NCBI GenBank assembly: GCA_002794735.1
Contig: NBAZ01000003.1
Location: 1,736,001-1,800,000, forward strand
Direction: 5' to 3'
DNA: 64,000 bases
DNA from: Pyrrhoderma lamaoense
Taxonomy: Eukaryota > Basidiomycota > Agaricomycetes > Hymenochaetales > Hymenochaetaceae
Shown here: positions 45,780-58,009 of the stretch, one piece after another
How positions within the stretch are numbered: the first letter of the stretch is position 1
Layout: each line of letters opens with the position of its first letter
Translations under genes and position numbers: made by a program
Notes under the pieces: model-generated
What the model saw: the letters and a program-made list of their open reading frames with translations, nothing else
Databases searched by the model: none
What the model was told of the DNA's origin: nothing

Positions 45780-48700
45780 TCATATACGGTTCCCCGGATC
45801 TAATGGTCCCAAAGGTCCGTATTTATTTGGCCCCCCGCCCACTGCGCGCCCACCGCTTCTCTTTCGGATGTGAGTCTGATTCGTTCCTATGGCACTACTA
45901 GCAGCTCCAGGGCTTGTTGGTGTAACAGGAGACGTCACATCTAATGGTGAATATCCATTCCCTAAGCGAGGTCCAGTGCTATCCGATAATTGATATCTTG
46001 GTATACTTGAGTTTGAACTAGACGAGCTCGATAGTAAATTTTGTCGTGATAAATTTTGCTCGCTCTCAAATCCAACTTCAAGCATTGCTTCAAGATCCGA
46101 TGCATTGACAGTACTTGCTGAACTCAACATCTCCGATCGTGGCATAAGAACACCAGTTGGAGGCGGGGGATATGCTGGATTATTTTCATTGTATCCGCCA
46201 ATCTGAGGACCCCAGTGATCATCGTCTGATGATAAAACTGATTGAGTATCTGAGGGCTCATATTGCGAAGAGGAACGTTGGGTTGACGATCTCTGTGACC
46301 TAACACCAAGATTACCATTTTCGGTGCTATAACCTGCAGGAAATTGACGCTCCATTTCACGTCTGCGGCGCTCATCTCGGCGAATTTTGCGAAGACGTGA
46401 TCTCTCCCAGTCTTCCCAGCGACGCAATGGCACCGAGGTACCATCAAAAACACCACCACCTTCACCATGTCCTCCGGCGCCTTTTGCTTCACCTTCTACC
46501 TTTCTGTTAAAATAGTTAGTATTGTTGATACTAACCATTTTGTTGAAAAAGATGCATACCTCGTTTCACCCCAAGAGAAATCATCGAAATGCCAGAATGA
46601 ATAAACAGGAAGAACAAAATTCCATATAGGGAGCGCCACCAAGTAAATAAGCATCCAAAAGACATACACCACTTTACGCGTCGTGATCAAAATCAAGATA
46701 CCTGGCAAACCAATGACAGCAAGCAACATGATTAGAGGGATGGCTTCCTCAAACGTCTTGGGCGGGTCCATTGCCATTCCAACAACCAGAGAATATGTCA
46801 ACGCGATTGCGATCGGCAACACAGTCGTACCCAACAAGTCCATAAACACCACAAACTGCATACTAAAGCAAAACGTCCCACACAGATTCTGCACAAGTAC
46901 AAGCTCCATTAAATTATGAATAGTAGAATTGATCCATCGCCGGCGCTGTGATAACAAGACAGAAAAAGTATCTGGCACAACAGTCCGACATTTCGCTTGA
47001 GGTAAAAACATCATTTTACGGTTTGGGAATGTACGAAGCAGACAAGTTGTAAGGAATCGATCCTCTCCTAGGAGAAGTAGATTCTTCTGATGCAAGGTAG
47101 TAACCTCGCATTGGCTATATTCACGTACAATTTCCGGTTTTGTGATGAGAGGAACCCAATCATCACCCGATGCTTTTCTGGCCTTTAGACGGAACATTGA
47201 AAAGCATCCTGGCAAACAGGTAACACCACCGAAGACGGACTCAAATGCCTTTGCAAGATGGTGGGAGATGAAGTATTCGTACACCTGAATCGCCGTGACC
47301 CAGGACTGCGCTTGTTTGCGATCCGAGTTTCACCACATACGCCCATAATCATTTGGTCGTGGTGCATACAGTTGACTAGATATTTGAGCGAATCAGGAAA
47401 AACTTTTGTATCGGCATCCACCTACAATAAGTGACATCAGTAAGCTTCTCCAGCTATCAAGACATATGAAAACATCATACCATCAGACAGACTTCGAAAA
47501 AGTCTGGTGTAACACCCATAAGAATGTGTAACTTTCGGAATAGATCAAAGTCAAGCGGTGTCATTCGGTCGTTATATGTTACGCGGGAGAAAAAGTTCAT
47601 TAATATGAGTTGACTGTCACGCTTTCCACGATTTCCCGGTTTCTTGTCGTTCTGAGCCTCGGCTTCGGTTCCACACTTGACTATGATGACAGTTGGCGTC
47701 TTGCGGCCAGCAACGGCTAAAACATAGATGAATTAGTATGTAGACTGAATTTGGAAAATCCTTAAACATACTATAGTGCCCAGCATAAACCATAGCTCGA
47801 TTCTCCCTTTTACTCCCGGAACCAACGGCAATGTAGCTCATAGGCATGGGATTTCCGAAGCGAGGATCTGCCTCTAAGAGACTCACACAGATGTCTGGCG
47901 TGCTACGTTTCTCACCAGCACCTGTTATCATACCATCAGCGATAACAAATAGAAGCTTTCTCTGGTCTGAGTAATTTGTCTGAGAGATCGAGTCCAATGT
48001 CGTTCGTAAAGAATCTTCGCCTTCAGAGTAACAAGTGACCAGACACACAGCAAAAAGCTCTGCACCGATCTGTGCTAGCGTGATAGTGGGTGCTGCTGCT
48101 TCATTACCACCAACAAGCGTAGTAGAGGAATTAGATGGTAATTTCGTGGAACCTTTCTTCTTGAGTCGTGAACCAGCACCATTTGCCCAAGGAGCGGTAC
48201 CCATTCTGTTGTCGACAGCTATATTTGCACCTTCTGGAAGAACTGCCGGACTGATTGCCGTTCTGCGTAATTCTGAAGAGTCTGGTGGACCTGCGAGCTT
48301 GCCGGACATTATCCAACTGAATACGCATGCCATAGCGAAGCGAACAAAAACGAGGGCAAGGATGACTATTAGACCAGCATACAAAACTAATTGAGAAACG
48401 AAACATCCTGGTGTAATCTTGTCTATGTTTCCAGCATAATATCGTTCCTTCAGACACGAAACAGAAGACTTAAGATCTTCTCGCCCATAGAATAACCGAG
48501 TCCCATCGCGACCACTTGTACCTGTTTGTTCCTTAAGAATAGTACGAAGGGCCGTATCGACATTATCTCCACTTATGGAACTTGAATGGAGAGACATATA
48601 TGGGTTCATATTTAGAACGGCGCCATCAATTACAAAAAAGTTTTCCAAAGCTGCCACCTGATCCCAATCATATCCAACAACGAGAGAAGTGTTGGTGAGA

Positions 48701-49379
48701 CCAAGAGAGGAGAACGTTGATGAAGAGTTGAGATTACCCAAGGAACAAGAAGACGAAGTGGAACATGGATCATCTAATGCAACACGAAAACTTAGACCAG
48801 TACATGAGGCGAAGTTGGCAGCATCGCGACGGAAATTGGGTGTGACATCCTCGCCAGGATCATTAGTAGCCACTGTAGTTAGATTAGACGGGGTGCTAGA
48901 AGATGCTGTAAACGTATATCCTTGTATGCCTAGCGAGTTTGGGACTGTCCCCTTGCGTGAAAATATTGCACTTTGATTTGAGCTGTCAGAGGGGCACAAA
49001 ACGCGCTGCATTCCCACTGTAGCAAAGCCAACTATTCCACCTAGTACGAGAGCAATAAAGCATAATGCCACCTTTTCTCTCCATGCTTGCCGAACAGCTT
49101 TCTCTTTTAAACCTCCTATTGTGCTGAGCAACACACCTGGGGCCCAAAAAGTAATGATACGAGAGAAAAAGGTCCAAGCGTCCCAACCATCTGTACTTAG
49201 GGGTGATGAAGATGCAGTAGCAGAAGGAGCGTTAGGCTTAATCAATGGTACAGGCGCAATGCCTCTTTCTGGTTTTGTCAGGGTTTTGGCACGGCGAATG
49301 GTGCCCGAAGCGGGTGGACGAGTTGTCGGAATGGGACATCAGAGGAATCGTAAGGAGCGAAACGAGGGTGGTGGGACAT
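45780..49379 (-). CDS. Chitin synthase, class IV (Chs3-like)
   Basis: Processive family 2 glycosyltransferase making chitin from UDP-GlcNAc at the plasma membrane. Exons 47772-49379, 47481-47716, 46560-47421 and 45780-46503; 1143 residues with two bases restored, the usual class IV length. Order: short N-terminus with TKPERGIAP, membrane segment near [11 protein letters not shown] and [16 protein letters not shown], extracellular loop, membrane segment near [16 protein letters not shown], then the catalytic domain: [39 protein letters not shown] and the QRRRW product-binding motif in [11 protein letters not shown]. Several membrane helices follow ([14 protein letters not shown]) and a long charged, Ser-rich cytosolic tail. 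Class IV call rests on [16 protein letters not shown] and the N-terminal FWAPG region. Frame breaks at 47312-47313 (IANK | AQSWVTA) and about 49328-49331 near the start. Confidence 0.93.
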
Positions 49380-49827
49380 GATCGTTGAGGAAAGAGTGTC
49401 GTGTGTGGTCGACGAGCTCGATGCGCTAGCGCTATGAGCTGTGACTTTAAGGAGGGGGGAGGCCGTTACCGACGATGGTGAGGAGGACAGAGACGACCTG
49501 GGTCAGTGTATCTAGTGTAGTATCTACTCACCGGGCCAATCACGACGGCCGACTGATCACAGCCGGAACCAAGTCCAGAACTGATCCCCTCTTTTTTTTA
49601 TTGCTTATTACAACATCCATTCCCTCTTTTATATGCCTTTTCGGGTATAGTCAAACGGAAATACTACTATCTTTGGCCTTCTTACTCGGAATCCAACCGA
49701 GTTCTCTCACACTCATCTCCACCCTTGTCGTAATAGCTCAGGTACAAAGCTTGCTCGTTTCGAGAGATATTTTTATATTCTTTCTGGTTTATTTGCCTAT
49801 CATTAATCAGCAATACAAATCTTACAT
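49380..49827. promoter_or_regulatory. Promoter of chitin synthase / 3' end of F-box gene
   Basis: Spacer between two minus-strand genes: chitin synthase 5' region on the left, F-box/WD gene 3' UTR on the right. No open frame worth calling. Confidence 0.4.
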
Positions 49828-51658
49828 TCAAATATCAAATCTCCGGGTCTCAATCCCATAACTGTCACTAGTAACTATCCTTCTTTCATCAAATACTATG
49901 GCTCCTACTGGATCACTTTCGTCAGCATACAGTAGTGGAGGAGCTGGCCTACAAGGCGCTTGCACTTCAACACCCCACGCACTCTCGAGATCCCAAACCC
50001 ATATACTCCCATCGGTTCCAAGGCTGACACAACGTCCATCCGCAAGTGCGAGTGCAGAAACGGGCCCTGTATGCCCGTACAACATACGCACGAACGTAAG
50101 ACGGGGTCCTGCACCCGAAGAAGATGAAGAAGGTATTTGCAGCCGATAAAGCTGCAGAGCGCATGATGTCGTCCCAATACTGACCCAGGGGTCGGTTCAT
50201 GTGTAGAACCGTTAGGTGTACTAAGTAGCTTGTCAGAAGGAGCCAGAATAACCCATTTCCCGTCTGTCTGTGTGTCGGCAACACGGGCCACCTTGCGCCC
50301 CCATTGTTCACGCATAAGACGCATCGAGTTCTCGTCGACCCAGCCCAACGGGACGTCATGTGAATGTACTGTACGAGTTGATACGACAGTATATGGAGCA
50401 AACGTCTCGGGTACTTGATCACCAATTATAGCACCTGGCGATCTAGTTGGCGGTTGAGAGGAAGAGATTGTGAGAACAGTCACAGCAACGCTCCAGTGTT
50501 GAGGATATACTGGTGATGAATATGAGATAACTAGTCTATAGTTTGATTTCCCTGGTGTTAGAACCATAGAAGTTGGATGAAAAGATGTAAAAGATGTCAA
50601 AGTTTGTGTATGGATGATATTCTCATCTTGACAATTATAGATGGAAAGACGAAAAGACTGAGAAAGCGTGATAAGAAGAGGGTGGTGGTACGCTGCTCTC
50701 TTTATTGGGGCTGTCCGTTCAGTCTTCTGGGGAAAGTATGACAACAGTCTCTGACAATGCTGAGGTTGATCATGATCGAATAGAAATAAAGAAAATTCTC
50801 CTGTATCATAAAAGGCAGCGAATCGCAACTTACGTCCCTCTGTTGGTGTAGGACGGGACTGGTCAAGAGAGAGTGTCGTGATAAATGTCGGACTACTTGT
50901 TCTATGCTTCCCTTTCAGAACATAAGGGGGCTATCCCCCCTATTTAGGTAGATGGGCGGTGAAGGTGTCCTCTCTCCCCTTGTAGTGATTGTGATTTGGC
51001 CAGCTAGGATTGCGCAAGCATATGATTCTTTATCTCGTGTCAAGCTGTCAAGGAGATGTTTCATATGCTGCTCTATTTCACAGCGGCCTGAGACACACAA
51101 TGAATGGACGATATTGACCAGCGTAGGATACAAATCCATCTTAGTTTGTACTCACCTCTCCGCCAATTCGAGCTTATTCGAAACATCCATTTCCAGTCTA
51201 TATATTCCTCCTCATCTAGTTCGTACTTGCTTTGGCGAGGAAGTGGTTTAAGTACCCTTCCATCTTTCCGTGGTGAGATAAACCCGCGAGATCCTCTAAG
51301 TCTAAGACGACCATATTCATGTATGAATTTAGCTTTCCAAAGCTGGGAAGTTTATTAGCATATTCTTTCATTATAACAATACAATCAACGAAGTAAAGCT
51401 CACTTGATTATCAGAAGTTAGCCTAGCCCAAAGACGATTTGTTGGTTGGATTGTACAAAGGTCGGACCAGGAGAGAAAGGAGAAGATAACGAGAATGAGT
51501 TCATCATGTAGAGCTGAGTCAAAATTCAAGAGTGGTCCTGGGTTTTTTGTCTTATTAAAATCATTGTGGTGACGCTTAGCAGCCGGCAATGGCCCAGGCG
51601 AAAGTCTGTGTTTGAGCATGGACCATACAGTAAATGAAGAACAGGTTCTACCGGACAT
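49828..51658 (-). CDS. F-box/WD40 protein
   Basis: Predicted substrate receptor of an SCF ubiquitin ligase; target unknown. Exons 51404-51658, 51156-51342 and 49828-51087; 567 residues with two bases restored, all phases consistent. F-box near residues 40-85: LHDELILVIFSFLSWSDL followed by NRLWARLTSDNQLWK. Then FRISSNWRRG, a short block frequent just before the beta-propeller in such proteins. The middle has weak propeller-like strands (FAAFYDTGEFSLFLFD; WVSIGTTSCALQLYRLQ), and a clear WD repeat lies near the C-terminus: MLYGHTGPVSALALADGR then SLGTDGSIWVWDLE. Frame breaks at the G-run 50926-50930 and at GGGG 50188-50191; both are repaired by one base. Fewer than seven obvious WD repeats can be seen, which is common in divergent fungal members. 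Confidence 0.85.
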
Positions 51659-52032
51659 TACTCATGGTACTACATACCTAAATAGGAATAGATGACCTAA
51701 TCCATAAAGAAATGTCTGGATTGATATTGTCATTAACTACCAGCTGGATTTAATATAATGGAACAAAGGGCGATACAAAGGAAGGTGGTCGGGCCATCGT
51801 CGAATGTGGTATCTCTTTTCACACAAATTTTACCCGATACACAAGGCAAGATCTAGGCCACCACACACACACATATATATATGACCTTGTTTAGTCCCGT
51901 ACACTCAGTACATTCATTCCTTCAAACAAACACGGCCATCTTCACTTTCGTTCACATCTTCTTAGAGCTCATACAGTAAGCTTTTTCATCATAGACCTTG
52001 TTGCCAAATTACTCACATAGCTTCCAGAAACG
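51659..52032. promoter_or_regulatory. Divergent promoter with 5' UTR intron
   Basis: Region between the F-box gene start (minus) and a small gene (plus). It contains an alternating CA/TA tract ending in TATATATATGACC at about 51870-51884, a likely TATA element for the plus-strand gene. A 45-nt 5' UTR intron at 51976-52020 (GTAAGC...CACATAG) lies 12 nt before the ATG. Confidence 0.5.
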
Positions 52033-52349
52033 ATGTCACAATATCAGCAACTCTCAAAAACCCTTCAAAGCGCTGAGTACTTAGATGCTGTTAGACGGGC
52101 ATTCGATATATACAATACTACAGATCCGAAGGATATAATGGCAGCGCTAGCTCTTTGTGATCTGCGGAAAGAAGTCCGTGGAGGAGACAAGGTACGAAGA
52201 ACCCCTAAGGCACAGAAACTCCAAGAGCCTGAGGAGCAACCACTCGAAGTAATCAGGAGTGCTCTGATTCATCTATAGCTGAATCGAGCGTAAGCATTGA
52301 AGAGCGAGTAATAAAATGGCTGAATGACACGAAAGCAACTTTAGAATAG
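52033..52349 (+). CDS. Small unknown protein, about 105 residues
   Basis: Not recognised. It starts MSQYQQLSKTLQSAEYLDAV and has a helical N-terminal half (FDIYNTTDPKDIMAALALCD). The literal frame stops at 52278. Adding one A at 52251-52252 continues a highly coding-like acidic/helical end (SSIAESSVSIEERVIKWL) to a stop at 52347-52349. A TATA-like tract and a clean 45-nt 5' UTR intron upstream support a real transcript. Its function is unknown; the next gene on the same strand is Ski3. Confidence 0.6.
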
Positions 52350-52639
52350 ATATAAATTGTATACTTGCACCTTACTCATATGTATCCTCATGCATTCAAT
52401 AATAGATCAACAACCCACTCTATATAGCTTATCCTTAATAATGTAAAGGAGACAGACTTATCTTTAGAAGACCGCAAAAGTCTGAAGCCACACTCAACCA
52501 CAACAAGCTAGCAGCAGTCATACTTCCTAATTTAGATGTGATCGCATTTACTTCGGAAAGTCCCGCGCATACACATTCAATATAGATTTGCAACGTCAAG
52601 TTACTCTTTTCACCCTAGGCGTATTAACTGCCTATCCAG

Positions 52640-55600
52640 ATGGCGAGTTTCGTCAAGTCAAAGCTCAAAAGTGCCAAAGATGCGATTGGTAAGAAGGAGT
52701 ATAGCAAGGCACGAGCGGCAGCAGAAGAAGTCCTTTCATATGAACCAGAAAACTACAATGCGTAAGCTTTGTGATTACAGTACCCTTTCAATAAAGATTG
52801 AATGCTTGTGCCCTGTCCTCGATCCTTCCAGACACATATTCTTAGGCTTCTCACTCCTTGAACTAGGCGAGTATGATCAATGTGAGCAAGTGTGTAATGC
52901 ATACAATTGGTGTTTCCATTGAAATCATACTGACTGGTGTACTTTTCTTCTTACTAGACTTATCTACGTGCAACAAGTTTTCAACCTGACCAAATTCTCG
53001 CATGGCAGGTATGTAAATGTACTTTATACTCATACTCATAATGATGAATAAACTTGGTGTACTCAGGGGCTTGCTAAGTTCTACGAGAAGACTGAAAAAT
53101 GGGATAAATACACGGAGACCCTTCGTACTTTAATGAATATATATGCAAAGATGTATGCACGAATATCCAAGCTTCCTTTCATATCTCACCTAAAATCTGT
53201 AAAGCAATGACGCGACGAAATGTGCCGAACAGCTTCTAAAGTGTATAGAATTACACCGTCGACGTCGTTCTCGGAAAGAAGTGAGTATAGTCGTTAAACA
53301 CCATTTATATATCATTCAAATTAACAGAAATAACTTTGTACAGTTAATAGAACTCCTTCTGCTCCTTCTCCCAACATCATCATTATACGCCGTGCTCTCT
53401 GACCTCCCTCCTCCTGATCCAACTGCACCAACCGCATCGACAACGTTCGAAATTCAGTCAGCTATACATAACTCACTTCCCGTTCTTGAAGAACTTGTCC
53501 GCCTAAATGAGGAAGAAGAAGAAGACTACATCTCTCGTGAAGTAGCAAAAAGGCGTATGCGCCTTAATACTGCGAATGCAGGTCCCGAAGCCCTTCGAAA
53601 ACAAGTTGGATGCACTATATGGAAGGATTCTAAGGTATACACGACTGTTTCAAGTTCTTATATATATATATTGTAATAATCCTGACTTCCTTTGAGTAGC
53701 TTCCCGAATTATATGAAGAGGTTATCAACCACCCAAATACCTCAGACAGTCTTCGTCGAGAAATTGAAGGAAAGCTCTTGAGTTTCAAGCATCGTTATCG
53801 ATGTGCACTGCCTTCCAGTGGTGAAGAAGGGGTGACCAAGTTGAAACTAGTGAAAGAAGTACAATCACTCATTGAGGGCATTGTACTTTTGAATATTCCT
53901 AATGAAATGGCTTGGATGATTTATATCGAAGGGAAGAATGTTGATACAGTCGGTATGTTAAATCTAAACCGCTACATATTTCCTCACTCATGCCACTTAG
54001 AATCTTATGGATACGATATACTACGTCGTTTTATGGTGTTGTTTCCTCAGTCAACAATAACACGAGCTATTCGGAGTTATTTCCGTTATTTTGAGATTCC
54101 ACTGGCACCTGACAGTGACGAGAAAAGAGATGACGATAAAAACAAAGAAAAGCAGATCCAGAATGATCTTGAAGTGGATCCATTTGACCTTATACTGGTG
54201 AGTATGCTAGATTTCTATATGAATCTTAATATATCAATTCTGAAGATCTCATATTAGGAAGTAGTGGCTGAACTACCTGATTCGCTGTTAGCTCACCGAT
54301 TACTATGTGATATTTATGTATACGAAGAAGATTACCAAAACACTATTATTACAGCGGAAAAAGGTTTACAACTAGTTAAAAGCTATGAAGCGGACACAGC
54401 TATCAACTTACCTCAGTAAGTACTTCAGGAATACGATTTACTTGAGACCTAAATCTGTATTAGAGTAAGGAAAGCATTTGATGTGATGCTCGCAACAGGT
54501 CTCGTACACCTCTTTCCGCCAAAGCACCATATTCGAGCTATTAGAGTGCTCGATGATGTACTCACAGTTGAGCCTACTAATGTTACGGCACTTATGGGCG
54601 AGCGTACATTTATCAGTTTGCATCTCAGTGGGAGGATGCTGTACGACTCTTTGTTAAAGCCGCAGAGCAACTGCCCGAGGATGATGTTGACACAGGCCTT
54701 GTGGCAAAGGAAGAATATGCATGGTGTCAGGCAGAACAAGGCAATTGTGAAGTAGCAGCGGAAGCTCTCCAAGCAGTTCAAGAACAAATAGAGAATCTTG
54801 AAGGTTATGAAGAGAGAAAAGCAAAGGTGTGGTGGAGGCTAGGGCAGTGTTACTGGCGCCTTGGAGGTGAGTATATAAAAAAGATATTGACATTGACACT
54901 AAACTCGTTCATCTCATTCAGAAAAAGAGAAAGCATATCGCCATTTCATAACTGCTCTAAAGCATTCTCCTTCGTTTGCTCCTGCATTCACGTCACTTGG
55001 AATATACTATCTGGATGGGGCTTCCCCATCTGATCCAACGCGGGCAACCAAGTGTTTCCAAAAGGCTTTTGAACTAGATGCGCGGAGACTGAGGCTGCGA
55101 AGCATCTTGCTCATAGTTTTGCGGAAGAGCGTGATTGGGATCTTGTCGAAGTTGTTGTACGACGAACTATTGAGGGGGAAGGCGGGATAGGTGGTGGTCT
55201 GACTAGCGAAGAGGCAAATGCAATCTCGAAGCACAAACCAACGAATGCTTGGGCATGGAAGGCGCTCGGAGTCGTTGAATTAGTGAGTCGATATATGCTG
55301 TGATATGATTAGTATCATTATAACTGAGCTTTGATGTAGAATAAACGACAGTATCCACTTGCCATCCAAGCCTTTCAAGTAGCACTACGTTCGGAGGAGG
55401 GCGATGCCTTGCTATGGCTTCGACTAGGCGAATCATATATGAAAGCTGGGAGACATGCAGCAGCTCTGAAAGCTCTCAACAAGTCACATGAACTCCAGCC
55501 GGGGGAGTGGTTGTGTGTGTACCTTCTTGGCGAAGTCCAGCGCCAAACAGGCCTTTTAACTCAAGCCATTGGAACTTTTCACGAAGCTCTTGGGATGGTA

Positions 55601-57833
55601 CCAAAGCAGACTGCAGTTCTCTTGTCGTTAGCAGAAACATATATTGCTCATGGTCGAACAGAACTTGTATCTGGCTTCATAGGTCGCGCATCCTCCTCAT
55701 TCCTTGATGCTTTGCGGATATCTTTAGAACTTATTGAGTCTAGTCCTGGGTTTAGACGATTAGCGTTAAAGACAGTGATCGATGCCTTACTTTTGTTATC
55801 TGAATTCTCAGCATTTCCAGATGAAAGTAGGGCAGCTGATATGCTAATGAGAATTGCTGCCATTCAAGGCAATAGCGCTGATGAACGCCTCAAAAATATA
55901 ATCGATCTTCCCCTCTCATTTCAGCCAAATGTTGACGGTACATCTGCCCTTGAACTTGCAATCCAAACAGCTAGTTTCCGACTTACCCTGTTTGCGAAAG
56001 ATGAAGATGGTATAGGTAGTGCTTGGTTCGACTTTGGAGTTGGATTGGCGCGCCTTTCTGCTTCGACAGCTCAGGAGCTGGTCAAGACAGAATCAAAAAA
56101 ACAGTCAATTGAGTGCGTGAGATTAGCTCTACTGTCAGAACCAGGTAACCCCATATATTGGAATGCATTTGGAAATTTCAACTTCTCTTCACGACCAATG
56201 GTAGCACAACATGCGTATATCAAAGCCCTTGAAATCAATTCCAAAGTAAGACTATATTCTTGGGATGAAACTATCGAGGTCTTTTTGTTTACAGCTCTAT
56301 ACAGGACGCATCCGTTTGGACGAACTTGGGACTTCTTTATCTGTATAACGAGGACTTTGAATTAGCTAATGAGTCTTTCCTCAAGGCACAGACTCTTGAT
56401 CCTGACTTTACTCTAGCTTGGGTGGGACAGAGCCTTGTAGCTGCAGGCAATGGTCATCATGATGATTCGCTCGCCTTATTGGAGCATGCCGTCGGGCTTT
56501 CTGCAGATCTCGTGAGTGTCACAGTGATTCAGTCCAGAGCCCATGATGATTTACCGCGTTATCACCAGCCTGCTGCAGATATTGAATATGCATATCGAAT
56601 GTTCCTCAAGCATCCTACTTTGGCTTCTCACTCATCAAAGGCCTCACAAGACACCCTTTTACCTCCGTTCTTCTCTTTGGATCGTTATTGTAGGCGTAGA
56701 CAGACTGATGCGTCTGCTCTTCATCTACTTGGATTAGTGTGTGAACGTCTACACATGAATGAATTAGGTGCCGAAGTGATGGAGAAAGCTATCTCATACC
56801 TAGAGGCAATCTACGAAGAAACTGAAGACCCCGTTACTGAGCGGCGGTACGCTATTGCGAATGTCAACTTAGGTCGGATTTTGCTGTCCATAGATAAGTT
56901 AGAGGAGTCGATAGAGAAGTTTGAAATAGCGTTTGGGCTTCTCCCTAATGATGATGGAATTTCAGAAACAGCTATTTTACGGGCTATGTGCCACTTAGGC
57001 TGTGGCATTGCGCATTTCCAGCTGGGGCAGTTAAATGAGGCATTAACAATGTTTGAATCTGCTCGAGAGATAGCATCAACGAATGGGACTGCACAAATCC
57101 GTGGGCAAATTACTGTGTTGCTTGCAAAGGCACTGTGGGGAATTGGTTCTGAAGAATTTAAAGAGACTGCAAAAGAGCAGCTACTTGAATGGTAAGCGAT
57201 ACTTTAATCTGTTTCTTCTTGAACCTGGCTAACGCACTTCATTAGTGTTCAAAATGAACCAGATAACTTGGCTGCGGTGATATCTTTAGTAGCTATGGGC
57301 TTACTCACAGAAGATGAATCTCTTATTGATGCTGCATTATCCGAAATACTCTCCTTACCGCTAGAGGAAAGGCATAGTCGAGATCCAGAGCATGACATAG
57401 AGAATCTTCTCATGAACCATTACATTGCAGAGGTAAGTATTTTCATTTCAATCTAATATTAGCTGTGGTTTCAACTATGTATTTTTAGAATGATACTTCA
57501 AGGGCAGCCTCAATAATCGAGCGGTCTGTACATGCGGAACCATCTCATTTACCCTCACGGTGTAGTATGGCATCGTACTCGATTGCTTCTGGACGTTCAG
57601 AAGTCGCACAAGCGGTTCTTTCTGGCTTATTGACTTCCTCAGACTTGTACTCCGTGAAGGGTTCTCATGAACCCTTGCGATTACTAGCATTGTCAATGGT
57701 TTCATCGAATGCAAGGGCCAAAGGGGAAGGTGGACATGAGGAAGCTCGTCGGATAGCTCAGAAATCAGTTCATCTAGCACCTTGGGATACGAAGAATTGG
57801 TTAGCGTTAGCAGTAGTACAAAAGCCTATGTAA
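52640..57833 (+). CDS. ski3: Ski3 (TTC37-like) TPR scaffold of the Ski complex
   Basis: Large TPR scaffold of the Ski2-Ski3-Ski8 complex, which feeds mRNA into the cytoplasmic exosome for 3'-5' decay. About 17 introns and roughly 1,400 residues. It starts MASFVKSKLKSAKDAIGKKE, the typical first helix pair; TPRs then recur along the protein, for example SLLELGEYDQCEQ, LGEVQRQTGLLTQAIGTFHE, WTNLGLLYLYNEDFELANES, and LGLVCERLHMNELGAEVMEK. The long central region (FPNE..., RRFMVLFPQSTITRAI) and the C-terminal TPR superhelix fit family length. Frame breaks at GGG 54596-54598 (ALMG | RAYIYQF) and GG 55084-55085 (DAR | ETEAAKHL); both need one base. The segment 56512-56568 is a GTGAGT...CACCAG intron of 57 nt without an in-frame stop. 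The stop is at 57831-57833, 176 bp before the next gene. Confidence 0.9.
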
Positions 57834-58009
57834 CCTACTGGGAAAGAAGACCATGTAATAAAAAATTTGAATTGAAATTTGTATTGCCTTTGCACAAACT
57901 AAGTTGTAATACGTATACAAGTATAATAACATAAAGTACTACATGTAATTGCAGTCACTACGCGCCGAAGCATAGCACGCGTCTCAGGAAATATATCTTA
58001 CCTACAACC

